Assembly (NCBI GenBank): GCA_038363925.1
Contig: JAQQWL010000011.1
Location: 6,200,001-6,264,000 of the forward strand
Length of the DNA: 64,000 nucleotides
Direction of reading: 5' to 3'
Source of the DNA: Apiospora phragmitis
Lineage: Eukaryota; Ascomycota; Sordariomycetes; Amphisphaeriales; Apiosporaceae
Below the pieces are notes generated by a model. The model did not search any database, was not told where the DNA came from, and saw nothing but the letters and a program-made list of their open reading frames with translations. This document shows, one piece after another, positions 23,179 through 33,418 of this stretch (position 1 is the first letter of the stretch; each line of letters starts with the position of its first letter). The translations under genes were made by a program, and so were the position numbers.

Positions 23179-23894
23179 TGCTTGTGGGAGGGCCGGGCGT
23201 AATTGATCTGTGGTGGATTGCTTGGGCGAAAGGACTGGCTCCTATATCGGGACCAGGCAATCAGAGAAACAAGGCTTGAAGTGATGCTTTGCGCAGACGG
23301 GATAGGATCGATGCAGTTCGTCCTCAAGTCTGGCACGTAAATAGTCTCGATCTTCAAAGCGATAAGATTATCTGAGCTGGGTGGGTAGGTCGTCGGAATG
23401 GATCTCAATCGGCATGGGTATAGATAGATAGTTACATCAGTACTTGCTCTTCGGGCGGTGAGATTTATGCAGCATGAGAGGTATGTATGTAGTAGCTTAA
23501 TGCTTCGCCAGAAGTTATGCAACCTATCTTCCATAAAATCCACATCGACATTCTACCAATGATGTGCTGGGCTGGCTCGCTTTCTGCAGCTTTCTGACCG
23601 ACTTCGGAAAAGCCCAATGGAAATGTCTGCCGCTGAGTGGGCATCTGCTAACAAATCCTGGGAAGGCATTACACATATTTCCTGACTGTGGACCTTTCAT
23701 AACCAAAGCAAGCAGCTCAGCAAGCCTTGCCAAGTAACACGATGGCCGGCCTACCAGGCGACAATGCACCCTGTGAGTCTTCCTGCATGCTCATACATAA
23801 TAATGCATGAACTACTCTCTGGGTCTTTTCAGCATTGCAGTCTTCCTTTTTCCTTCTTCCCCTGAGCCAGGTTGACTAACTCAGATCTGCCAAA
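23179..23894. other. Divergent intergenic region between ATP23 and glutamate kinase
   Basis: An ATG at 23742 followed by a GTGAGT donor at 23773 could be an upstream exon or uORF of the kinase gene. Splicing it to the AG at 23884 does not keep frame, so I did not include it. Confidence 0.45.
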
Positions 23895-25369
23895 ATGAAA
23901 GGCGCCAAGTCACTCACGGTCGTGATTAAACTCGGTAAGTGAGGCTGGTCTCTTCCTTGTAATGAATGACCGATATAGTGGGGCATACCATACGGGAACT
24001 CTTCTGACAACTGGCTGGCTTATAGGAACTAGCTCTATAGTCGACGAGAAGACTCATGAGCCTTTACTTCCCATCTTGACCCTCATCGTGTCGACGGCCG
24101 TGAAGCTTCGTAAGGATGGACACAAAGTCGTCATCGTATCATCCGGTGCCATCGGCGTTGGCTTGCAACGGATGGACCAGGACAAGCGTCCGAAGCACCT
24201 ACACGAGCTGCAAGCCCTCGCGGCTATCGGTCAGTGCCGTCTGATGAGTCTGTGGGATAGCTTCTTTGGCCACTACCGGCAACCCATCGCCCAGATTCTC
24301 TTGACCAGGAATGATATTGCCGATGTACGTTGACATCAGATCAGATTCGAGACTTACACCAAGTTGCTAATGATCCACGGGCAGCGAACAAGATACCTCA
24401 ATGCGCAAAACACCATGGTGGGGCTCCTGGACATGGGCGTAATTCCCATCGTCAATGAGAACGACACCCTAGCCGTTGCCGAAATCAAATTCGGCGACAA
24501 TGACACGCTCTCTGCCATCACCGCTGGCATGGTTCATGCCGACTTCCTCTTCTTAATGACGGATGTCGACTGCTTATACGACAAGAATCCGCGGACGAAT
24601 CCAGACGCCAAGGCCATTGAGGTTGTCGAGGACATTAGTAGCGTTCAAGCAGACGGTATGTTATTGCCACCAATTTACTCGCAGTTAGTTACTAACATGT
24701 CTCCAGTTTCGAGCGCTGGGTCCTCACTTGGAACTGGCGGCATGGCGACCAAAATAGTTGCTGCTAAGCTTGCTACTTCGGCTGGCGTCATGACGGTCAT
24801 CACACGTTCCTCGAGCCCCGGCAACATTACCCAGATTGTCCGTCATGTGCAGGATACAAGCAGACCTCTGCAGCAAGCTGAGGATCCGCTGTCTGAACCC
24901 GCTGAGCCCTTGCCAGCCGAAGACAGCGCTAAAGTCCCCTTACACACTCGATTCCTCCCTTCCCCCCCAGCCCATCCGAGATCGCTACTTCTGGCTTCTT
25001 CATGGCCTTGCACCCCACGGTACTCTATACATCGATGCTGGCGCGCACCGGGCTCTGGCCCATAAAGCAGGACTTCTGCCCGTCGGCGTGCTAGATGTCG
25101 AGGGTTCCTTCGCGTCACACGAAGCAGTCCGGATAGTCGTCGTGGAGCGCAACTTGGAGCCCGGGCCCGATGGAAAACTATGGCACGGCACCCCACACGA
25201 AGTCGGCCGGGCACTAGTCAACTACGCTGCCAGTGAGATCCAGCGGATCAAGGGGCACAGAAGCAAGGAGATACAAAGTATACTCGATTACGCAGATAGC
25301 GATTATGTGGCAGACAGGGATAATGTTAGCCTCTTCCAGCGTGAAAGCCGGCCTGTGAGCCCGATATAG
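23895..25369 (+). CDS. PRO1: Glutamate 5-kinase with C-terminal PUA domain (proline biosynthesis)
   Basis: The enzyme phosphorylates glutamate in the first step of proline synthesis. Four exons (23895-23934, 24026-24324, 24385-24655, 24707-25369) use GTAAGT, GTACGT and GTATGT donors, and the phases fit. Motifs are [71 protein letters not shown] and [11 protein letters not shown]. The PUA domain begins [20 protein letters not shown] and runs to SYVAD-like sequence near the end. A run of seven C at 24962-24968 puts the PUA domain out of frame; six would restore TRFLPSPQPIRDR. The expected product is about 424 residues. The start at 23895 is the first in-frame ATG before the conserved VVIKLG block. 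Confidence 0.92.
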
Positions 25370-25855
25370 TAGGTAGTTTGGAGTACCCTATGAGTCAAAA
25401 TATAGAATCAAATTTCAGCCTGGCGTTATGGGATTGTTGGTGTGAACGGCTCATAAGAAGGGGTTGGGGGGTGATACAGGCATAGAGCGAGCAGCTCTCT
25501 ATAAATCCTAGCGATACTGGGCCTTTTACAACATATGGCTGCTAGTTACAGGAAGGATCTGCAAGGGTAACTTTACGTTGTGGTCCATACTCACAAATAC
25601 AATACTGTTTGTGTGAGAGGTTGACTAAGATTTGCTGAAATTTGGCTGCCTTTGAGCCTCCTCGTGCTAATTAAACGACTAAAGAAGACCAATGACGCAG
25701 GATATCGCAGCCATGACCAAATCATGGCTGATATGATTTTGCCTCCAAAACACCGTAACTCCGCTGATCGATGCAGATAAGTGCGAGAGCGCTTCCTCCC
25801 CCTACTCCCCTCCTTTTTTTTGTCTGATAGCCATCCATCGGCGCCCACCGACTTT
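25370..25855. other. Intergenic, convergent 3' ends
   Basis: Lies between the 3' ends of the glutamate kinase and NIP7 genes. No coding evidence is seen. Confidence 0.5.
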
Positions 25856-26799
25856 TTAACCAGAAGAGAACAGGGAGTCCTCGTCGCGCAGGTACTCGCC
25901 AGCATCTGCTTGTCGGAAGACCACCATGCCGGTGGGAGCTAAACGTCTCGCCTCAGCGGTGGACCGGGCCGTCACACCGAAGCCCAGCGGCCGGTCGTCC
26001 ATGCTGAACACGACGATTCCCGTATGCTCTGGCGTATCCTCGGTCCAACGTCCCACGTGCGCTTTGACAATGTTTCCGCCGTACAGGAAGGGCATCTCGC
26101 CGGAGGGCTGCAGTGATACCTGGTGTTAGCTCTCTGAGGTAGCATGACCAGGGGGGGCTCGGATGCTCGGAACATACCTTGATCCAGATCTTGTATCGGG
26201 AGTGCTCAGCTGTTCAACCAGAATATTTAGTAAACCACCATGAGAGGCCATCGTCGGATTGGGGGCAAATCATACCCAAGATTGGCAACGCGGTGATGTG
26301 AAGCTTGAACTTCCCCGTCTTGGTCATCTTTCCCAGACAGGTTCCCAAGCTCAGCAGGTTGTCGCGGGCCACAGTAGTAGCAAGGTTGGCCATAGAGAGG
26401 AGCACATAGTAGACACCTATTTGCAGAGAAGTTCCGACGACGTCAGTAGTTGTAATTTGCAGAGAGCGCATCAGACTGGGCAGTACTGCGCAAGTGCAGC
26501 ATCTCGCGAGCGAGGGGGCGCCGGAGGAGGAATGGGCGCCAGCTGGCGGCGAGGTTATAGAGGCTTACGGTCTTTTTGCACTCGGAAAACATATCGGTCG
26601 GCGTTGGGCGAGTTGTCAATGGGCGCAATGAGGTTCTTCAAGCTGTTGCCGCATATCGACGCAAGCTTCGCGAAAACCGTTTGGGTCTGCCGGGTTAAGA
26701 AAGAGTCCTTGGTCAGCCAACGGCTGTACGGAAAGAGGCCTGTAAGTGGGCAACGTGAGGCGAGATTGAGCTTACCTCTTCTTCTGTAAGAGGACGCAT
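25856..26799 (-). CDS. NIP7: 60S ribosome subunit biogenesis protein NIP7
   Basis: NIP7 is a nucleolar RNA-binding protein needed for 27S pre-rRNA processing and 60S assembly. Five exons on the minus strand (26799-26776, 26686-26569, 26416-26276, 26209-26178, 26107-25856) total 567 bases, 188 residues, with all phases consistent. The protein starts MRPLTEEETQTVFAKLAS. Further blocks are DRYVFRVQKDRVYYV, LGTCLGKMTKTGKFKLHITAL, HSRYKIWIKPSGEMPFLYGG and the PUA end FRQADAGEYLRDEDSLF. Exon 4 is just 32 bases. The frame is intact. It is head to head with NOC3, another 60S biogenesis factor, with only about 325 bases between the start codons. Confidence 0.96.
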
Positions 26800-27124
26800 T
26801 TTGACAGAGGGTATAGAGCAATTGAATGATCGCGGGGTGGGATTTGTCGACGGGTGATTGTCCTCAATGTATTGTACTTTGTAGCATCCTCCAGAACTTT
26901 TTCTTATCGAGGGTTCCGATAAGAGATATTATCTTGGCTTGGCTGCTTTGGCGCCGCTTGAATGGCTGGGCAGGGATTAGGAGAGTGGGGCGACAGCGGA
27001 AAAGAAGGACCCTGGACTCCCAATTCTCTGGAAATTTTATGCTCATCTTTGCTTGGACAGACAACTTATTAGAGCAATAAGGCACCGGCACATGATCCCA
27101 ACAAACCAGATGTCGCTCACAAAC
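26800..27124. promoter_or_regulatory. Shared NIP7/NOC3 divergent promoter with RRPE/PAC-like motifs
   Basis: The 325 bases between the two start codons must hold both promoters. GAAATTTT at 27031-27038 resembles the RRPE element. It is followed three bases later by CTCATC at 27042-27047, the reverse complement of the PAC core GATGAG. RRPE and PAC pairs mark ribosome-biogenesis genes in fungi. The PAC match is only to the core hexamer. GATAAG and TTATC sites near 26918-26935 are also present. Confidence 0.5.
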
Positions 27125-29144
27125 ATGGCATCCAGACCAGCGAAAAAGAGGAAGCTCACTCCTCCGCCGTCAGATGACGATGACAGGTCAAGTGCCAAAG
27201 TGCAGAAGGCCTTCTTCAAGAATGCCGCCAGTTGGGACCTGGAGCAAGACTATGAGACGAAAGCCCGGAAAGCCCAAGCCAAGGTGAAGGAGAGCACACG
27301 GCTACCAATCAAGCTTGCAGATGGTCGCTTGCAACATATGCAGGCCACGCAAGATGATGCGGGCTCAGTCGTCAGCGATGAGGACTGGTTAGACGCCTCC
27401 GATGCAAGCGGCGTCGAGGAGGAAGAGGAGGAGAAGCCGGAGGCGCCAAAAATCCCGGTGGCTCAGCAGATCCGGGAAGCCAAGGAGGAGTTGGCCAAGA
27501 TTGCGACCTTGGTCCAAGAAGACCCGGAGGACAACGCTGGTGCCTTCAAAGCCCTGGCCAAGATTGGTCAGTCACGGATTCCCGCCATACAGAAACTAGC
27601 AATGGCCACCCAGCTCTCCGTATACAAGGATGTCATTCCGGGTTACAGGATAAGACCGCAAACAGAGGACGGTCCGAAGGAGCTGGTATCAAAGGGCGTT
27701 CGGACTCTTAGGGGCTACGAACAGGCACTGGTCTCGGGATACCAGGGCTTCATCAAGGAACTCGCCAAACAAGCGAAACTAGGCCGAGGCGAAGCAGCCG
27801 GAAAGGGCCAGACTGTTGCGAATGTCGCCATAACTTGTGCATGTACTTTGCTGAACAGTGTGCCTCACTTCAACTTCCGAGCCGACTTGGTGAAGATCTT
27901 GGTGGGCAAGCTGAGCACGAGGAGGGTGGACAACGGTTTCGAAAAGTGTGCGGCCAGCCTCATCAAGTTGTTTGAAGACGACGAGGAAGGCCGCCCAGCT
28001 TTCGAAGCCGTAGGGCTGCTCTCCAAGATGATGAGAGCAAGAGACTACCAGATCGATGAAAGTGTCTTGAACTTATTCTCCATCTGCGGCTTCTCTTCCC
28101 AATTCAGTGGCAAGGCCTCGAAAGATCATGTTGAGCATGCCGATGGTCCCAAGAGCCAAGAAACTCAAGAACAAGAAGGATGTCCGCAGCAAAAAGCAGA
28201 AGAAGTTGGACAAGGAGCAGAAGGCGCTACAGAAGGATATGGACCAAGCCGATGCCCTCGTCAGTCATGAGGAAAGGGAGCGTATGCAAAGCGAAACACT
28301 CAAGCTCGTCTTTGCCTCGTATTTCCGCATCTTGAAGGCCAGGGTAGCGCACTTAATGGGTGCCACCCTGGAGGGTTTGGCGAAGTATGCGCACTTGATC
28401 AACCAAGATTTCTTTGGCGATATCCTAGAAGCGCTGAAAGATTTGATCCGTAGTGCGGATGCGGCAGAGAATGGCGACGAGGATGATGAAGAGGAACAGT
28501 TCGAGGCAAACCCGCGCAATACGGCCCGTGAGGCCCTCCTTTGCACCGTGACCGCCTTCGCGCTGCTCGCCGGTCAAGACGCGCACAATGCCCGGGGAGA
28601 TCTGCATCTCGACCTCTCCTTCTTCACCGCCCACCTCTACAAGGCTCTCCTCCAACTCTCGACGCACCCCGACCTCGAGCTCGGCGCCAAGTCCCTGCAC
28701 CTCCCGGACCCCGACGCCCCATCCACGACAGCGACCAAGTCCCGTAACAAGATCAATCTCCAGACCACGACGGTCCTGCTCATCCGCTCCCTGACCGCCA
28801 TTCTCCTCCCGCCCTGGAACATCCGCTCCGTACCGCCCCTCCGCCTCGCCGCCTTCACCAAGCAGCTCATGACGACTTCCCTGCACATGCCCGAGAAGTC
28901 GACCCAAGCCGTCCTGGCCCTCTTGGCCGACGTGGGCGGCACGCACGGCCGCAAAGTGGCTGCGCTCTGGGATACGGAGGAGAGGAAGGGCGACGGTGTC
29001 TTCAACGCTCTCAGCGAAAGCGTCGAGAGCTCCAATCCTTTTGCCACGACAGTGTGGGAGGGCGAGATCCTGAGGCGGCACTACTGCCCCAAGGTGCGCG
29101 AGGGTGTTAAGATCGTTGAGAAGGCTATGCTCAAGGAGCGATAA
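27125..29144 (+). CDS. NOC3: Nucleolar complex protein NOC3 (60S biogenesis), frame-disrupted
   Basis: NOC3 pairs with NOC2 to move pre-60S particles from nucleolus to nucleoplasm and also has a replication role in yeast. About 673 residues are expected. The start at 27125 gives MASRPAKKRKLTPPPSDDDD, a typical basic/acidic N-terminus. Conserved blocks are GYRIRPQTED, VRTLRGYEQALVSGYQGFIK, HFNFRADLVKILV, then SHEERERMQSETLKLVF, SYFRILKA and LEGLAKYAHLINQDFFGDIL. The frame changes three times within about 80 bases. A missing T near 28078 is needed to read FLHLRLL, an extra T near 28097 returns to QFSGKAS, and an extra A near 28153 opens AKKLKNKKD. No intron fits. No second copy is visible. Sequence error is likely. 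Confidence 0.88.
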
Positions 29145-30094
29145 TGTTTAGCAGTGGCGGTGAAGATGGTAGCGACTAGATATAGAGTGCATAGATAGAG
29201 ACATGAGGGGGGTAGCCCTATCCATGGTCAATACGATCTAGATAGCACAATAGCTATCAAATCAAGCGTGCGCTGCTGCATGCTTTATCAGCAATGTCTT
29301 GTTATCATGCGAGTGGGAAGAATATCGTGCAGGTATGTATCAGCATTACTATCTAAAGATCGAGGGTACCTGTCGACCACGATTCCATGTCCTAGCTGGC
29401 CAAGAACAAACTACTCTCGCTCTATAGAAACAGGCAAATAGAGTGACACTTTGCCATACCAGGTCATTCATGTGAGTGCAATGTTTTTCCTTTTTTTTAG
29501 TCTCATACGTCAGTCTTCAGAAACAACACCTTCTCGGAGAAGCAGCCTGTCTTGGCACTCATCATTGATGCGAATGACTGCTGCTGCTGCATGCTGTCTC
29601 AAAATCATGCATAATGGAGGCAAGACGGCAGGGCGTGAAACTGTTCTGATACCGACAAAAGGGCGACTGTGATGAGATTCTTCCCATCAGCGACATTCGG
29701 AGACCAGACTGCGTACGAGAAACGCCGAACCGAACGATATAAAAGTACAGTAATAACCAGACAAATCAGTGCGACTACCTGGAGCGCACCAACAGAGACA
29801 AGACAGCGTTGCAGGTGACTTAGATCAACCATAAATCGCTGTGAGACAGCATGGCATGTTGCCAAATCACATGCATATGATTTACGAGAAGCCAAGCTCT
29901 CGGTTCAACACCCAATTGTGTGTTGTGTTGCTTCTTGGGCCACGTCTATGCATAACGAGAAGCACCCAAGTCACCGTGGTTGCCGGTACCATGGGTAGCG
30001 TGCTGCAAACCAGGTCGGGGTGTTTGCTCTTGTGTTTTGGGCTGCGAAGGTTGGTTGATTCCTTCACCAAGCTCATGTGCTGAACTCGGCGTTT
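29145..30094. other. Intergenic, convergent 3' ends
   Basis: About 950 bases with no supported gene. The last exon of the minus-strand HGG..SRaA gene may lie here (about 30079-29882) if the GTAAGT at 30187 is used as a donor. Confidence 0.45.
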
Positions 30095-31402
30095 TCAACC
30101 GGGCCAGAGACCACACATCGCTGGTTCGCCAATGCTATATATTCGATCAGCTCTGACTTGAATAGTACCTTGGGATTCTGTACTTACAGGACAACTGTTA
30201 GGCAGAGTAGGAGTTGTAGGTCCGTTAGCATCAGGAACAGGCGCAGAAGATGCCCATCGAGACTCGCCAATACCACCGTGGCGCCGCAGAGGCTTTATAC
30301 CCTCCTCGGTCTGTCCGTCAAGATCAATCATCACGACGTCCGAGGTATTGGATACGCCTCGAATGTGGCTCAAGGAATTGGACCCGGCACCAAAATTAGA
30401 TGGAAAACCAACTCCAAACCCATTAGCCGCGGTCAAGGGTGGCATCGAGGTGGGTTGATTACCATGCTGCGGAGCCTGGGAAACCTTCGAAGACTGCAAA
30501 CCCTGACTAGCAAGGCCATTCATACCAATGGCAGCATGGGCTTGGGCACCGCCGTTGGACTGAGAAAACGAGGATACAGCAGAGGGTTCGTTGCTGGTGT
30601 CGCTAGCGTACCGGCTGTTTGCCATTCCACCATGCTGCATGCCCTGGGTAACAGCCGATGACTGCGCATCCTGACCAGCATGGCTATTCCCATTAGTAGC
30701 CAGACTGTGAGGACTGCCACCGCTGGGCAGGGATGAAGGCACAACATGGTGTGATTCATTGGTGGTTCCGGCATAGCGGCTGGATCCTAATCCACCATGT
30801 GGCTTGCTACGAGGCTCGGCCACCGAAGGGGAGTTGGGAGGAAGCGACTGGTGGGTGTAGCTGCCCATGGCGTTATGGCTAGTGCGTGCTGCATCGGCGG
30901 CAACTTCATTATAGCCGATTCTGTGATGCTGCACGTTTGGTCCGTGATCAGTCACATTGCTCAATGTTTCAGTCGGAACAGACTGCGGAGCGCGAGGTGT
31001 TGTAGGAGATCCATGTGCGTTGCAGACGGAACCTTGGATTGACTGCAAGGCGCTGTTGCCAGATGCAAACGACGTTTCGCCACGCTGGTGAGAGGCGGGT
31101 GCAGAAGTCATCGAGCCATATCCAGGGGCTGATCCAGCGAAGCTTCGGCGAGGTGCATCACTGCGTGCGGGGCCGGTTGTATAAGAGCTCGGGATAGATT
31201 TGTATCCATTCGGGCCACTGTTTGGACCACGGCCCGGGGCATTGTTGAAACCATCGTTCGAACCACGGTAGGGAGTATTGCTTGAACCACGGTTCGGAGC
31301 ACGATTACTCCTGTTACCGCGGCGTCGGGGAGGCTGCGGCTCACTGAAAGAAGATCGGAGCTCTCGAGCGAACTCGAGCTGTTCTTCGCGAGTCAAAACC
31401 AT
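30095..31402 (-). CDS. Unassigned disordered protein with repeated HGG..SRaA motif
   Basis: I do not recognise the family. The protein starts MVLTREEQLEFARELRSSF, a short helix, followed by an RRRGNRSNR basic patch and a long Ser/Gly/Asn/Pro/His-rich body that looks disordered. One motif recurs three times: HGGLGSSRYAG, HGGMANSRYAS and HGGIGESRWAS, near residues 206, 257 and 380. The first two are followed by a TNES/TSNE-like pair. The last is preceded by an acidic VVMIDLDGQTEEG segment. The frame runs to a stop at 30095, but a strong GTAAGT donor (30187-30182) suggests splicing out of the last 30 codons. An acceptor at 30080 would add an exon ending at 29882. The frame is intact, about 405-435 residues. 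Confidence 0.6.
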   Translation of the reverse strand: MVLTREEQLEFARELRSSFSEPQPPRRRGNRSNRAPNRGSSNTPYRGSNDGFNNAPGRGPNSGPNGYKSIPSSYTTGPARSDAPRRSFAGSAPGYGSMTSAPASHQRGETSFASGNSALQSIQGSVCNAHGSPTTPRAPQSVPTETLSNVTDHGPNVQHHRIGYNEVAADAARTSHNAMGSYTHQSLPPNSPSVAEPRSKPHGGLGSSRYAGTTNESHHVVPSSLPSGGSPHSLATNGNSHAGQDAQSSAVTQGMQHGGMANSRYASDTSNEPSAVSSFSQSNGGAQAHAAIGMNGLASQGLQSSKVSQAPQHGNQPTSMPPLTAANGFGVGFPSNFGAGSNSLSHIRGVSNTSDVVMIDLDGQTEEGIKPLRRHGGIGESRWASSAPVPDANGPTTPTLPNSCPVSTESQGTIQVRADRIYSIGEPAMCGLWPG

Positions 31403-32523
31403 TTTCACTGAACGTAGACGCCCATGTAAAGTGAGGCAATCTACCCAATTCTGTCAGTTTGTGACTTACGACTCGGCGCGAGAGTGTATCGCGATGCGGA
31501 GTCTCGAGATCCAGAAATCTTGACGAGTACATGAATGATGGGGCAACTTACCTAGAATCGTATCTTGAGGTATTCGCACAGGTAGAGAACGAGTAAACAA
31601 ACATAATCTTTCCCCACACCACAGATGCCTTCTGCAGATAAAAGAAATCGTCAGCGTCACGCAGGCTATGAACCCTGATCGGTTGGATTTAGGCTGGCAT
31701 TTGGGGGGATGGTAGAAGATCGCGATAACTTACCACGGCAAGGAGATCTTCGTGCAACGATTTCTGGACACCAACGCAAATGGATGAACTTTTCCTGGAA
31801 TGAACAGCCTTGGTTTAGGCTCAGAAGCTTGCACACGCGAAACCAGTATTTTCTCAACTGCATGCAAGTGCCGATGAGAGTGAAGATGGTGATGAGGATG
31901 AAGTGGAGCTGAAGTACGAGTTGAGGCCAAGCTTGAGGCAGGTCAAATCGGGATGGGTCGAGGAGGAAGGCCCAGCCCAGATATGCAAAGATGGATTCGA
32001 TTCTGGCCACCTAAAGTAGGTAGGTACGTAACAGAAGTGACTTGTGTACTGCAAGTGAGAGGGAGAGAGCAAGCCTGAACTCGTCGCCGAACAAGTGGCA
32101 GCTACGAAGTGTTGCTTGGTTAGGTAGGTACCATAGGCGGCTTCCCATCCCACCATAATCGTACAGCTTATCGCTTCAGGAGATCGGCTCTCTCAAGCTG
32201 GAGCTCAAAGCATGGGGATGTATGGACACCTAAGTACATATGTAGGTAGGGAGGTAGGTGTATCAAGCCCTTTCATGAAAATGGGTTGCATGGGATTGTA
32301 AAGGCAAGCCCACATAGGGGTTGGAAAGCCTACCACAAAGGTGTCTCGCATAATCATATCTTCGTGCATTGCCCCATCTGCAGAATATGTCCGTCTCAAA
32401 GGAAGAATCGGTGGTTCCCATCCACGCTCGGTATCCCTATACAGCCTTTGAATAAAAGACCGGCTCTGTATACAGGTTTGGGCAACATCGATGAACAAGT
32501 GTCCGCAAATCTTGGCTATTTTC
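31403..32523. other. Intergenic, probable 5' untranslated region
   Basis: Upstream of the HGG..SRaA gene. On the minus strand GTAAGT sites (about 31546-31552 and 31466-31471) suggest spliced 5' untranslated exons. TAGGTAGG tracts lie near 32020 and 32120. No coding region is convincing. Confidence 0.45.
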
Positions 32524-33418
32524 TCAGCCCTGTTCTCGACCTCGGCATAAATTGGGCTTCGGTTTCTTCCGATCTATCGTCTCAACAGTCTTGATCTTCG
32601 TGTCCTTATAACGGCCGCTCACGGCTTCCCTCAGCCATGCAACCTCGATGGGAGGCACTCGCTTGTGGATGAAGTCGAAAAGAGCTTTGGAGTTTGGGGC
32701 ATCCTCCATGACGCCAATGCAGGAGACGCGGGGAACTCCAAGGGCCGAACTCAGACGTTGCTCACAAGATCTAGAAAACCCTACGAGTCTGATTGGTGAC
32801 TGCGAGGAACGTAAATCAGATGCAGCAGCCACCATCTTGAGCAGGTGGCTGTTGATGCCACTTGGTTGGCCAGAGCGAGCCACGAATATGACAGAATATT
32901 GACGAAACGGCTCTGTAGTATCGCGGCTTCTGGCTGATGGTTCCTGCAGACACCGAGTGACAGTTGTCAGACCGATATCCACGTGTTGTCTGATTGCAGG
33001 CGCTGAAGGGGTGATCAGGCCCGATTCAGTCGAATCTGCTACATGACGCTTTCGTTTCTTGATTCGTTTCCCCTTGGACGGTTGGGTATGCTGCCTCCGG
33101 AAGCTTCCAAGGGGTGAGAGGAAGCTAGATGCTGCAGTCAATATCGAGACTTGCTGAGTCAAACCAGGTGCATGAACAGAGCTTGACAGGTTGCTGACCA
33201 CAGCATTCTGACAGGACGTCCAGTTTCTTCAAGTGGAGTGCTAGCTTACTTGCATAGAAGCTCCAAGATAGCATCTTGGTCATCGCTTGAGATCTCTGGC
33301 CTGGAGAAGGAGGATGTTAGTACTCGTGTGCCGGACAGCGGTTACCAGCAGGACAAACATACCATGAGGCCGCAGAATATGGGGTATCGAGTTGATACAG
33401 AAGCTTTTTCTTCTCCAT
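32524..33418 (-). CDS. POP3: RNase P/MRP subunit POP3
   Basis: POP3 is a protein subunit of RNase P and RNase MRP, which process pre-tRNA and pre-rRNA. Three exons (33418-33363, 33300-33250, 33124-32524) give 235 residues with consistent phase. It opens MEKKKLLYQLDTPYSAASWP and continues EISSDDQDAILELLCNFLSPLG, then a basic KGKRIKKRKRH stretch. The core has VDIGLTTVTRCLQE, YSVIFVARSGQPSGINSHL, PIRLVGFSRSCEQRLSSALG, then IPRV-like VPRVSCIGV and KRVPPIEVAWL. The long intron 33125-33249 was placed by matching the N-terminal family pattern; skipping it would insert an unrelated stretch. The frame is intact. Confidence 0.85.

Noticed and set aside
23742..23772. Upstream coding exon (MAGLPGDNAP) for glutamate kinase
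   Set aside because: Splicing to the available acceptor runs into a stop before the conserved frame.
24924..24970. Intron ending at the C7-AG in the glutamate kinase gene
   Set aside because: The interval from the nearest GT is 37 bases, below fungal intron size, and would delete the conserved TRF segment.
31666..32156. Minus-strand frames between the HGG..SRaA gene and POP3
   Set aside because: They have no conserved motif and probably represent upstream untranslated sequence.
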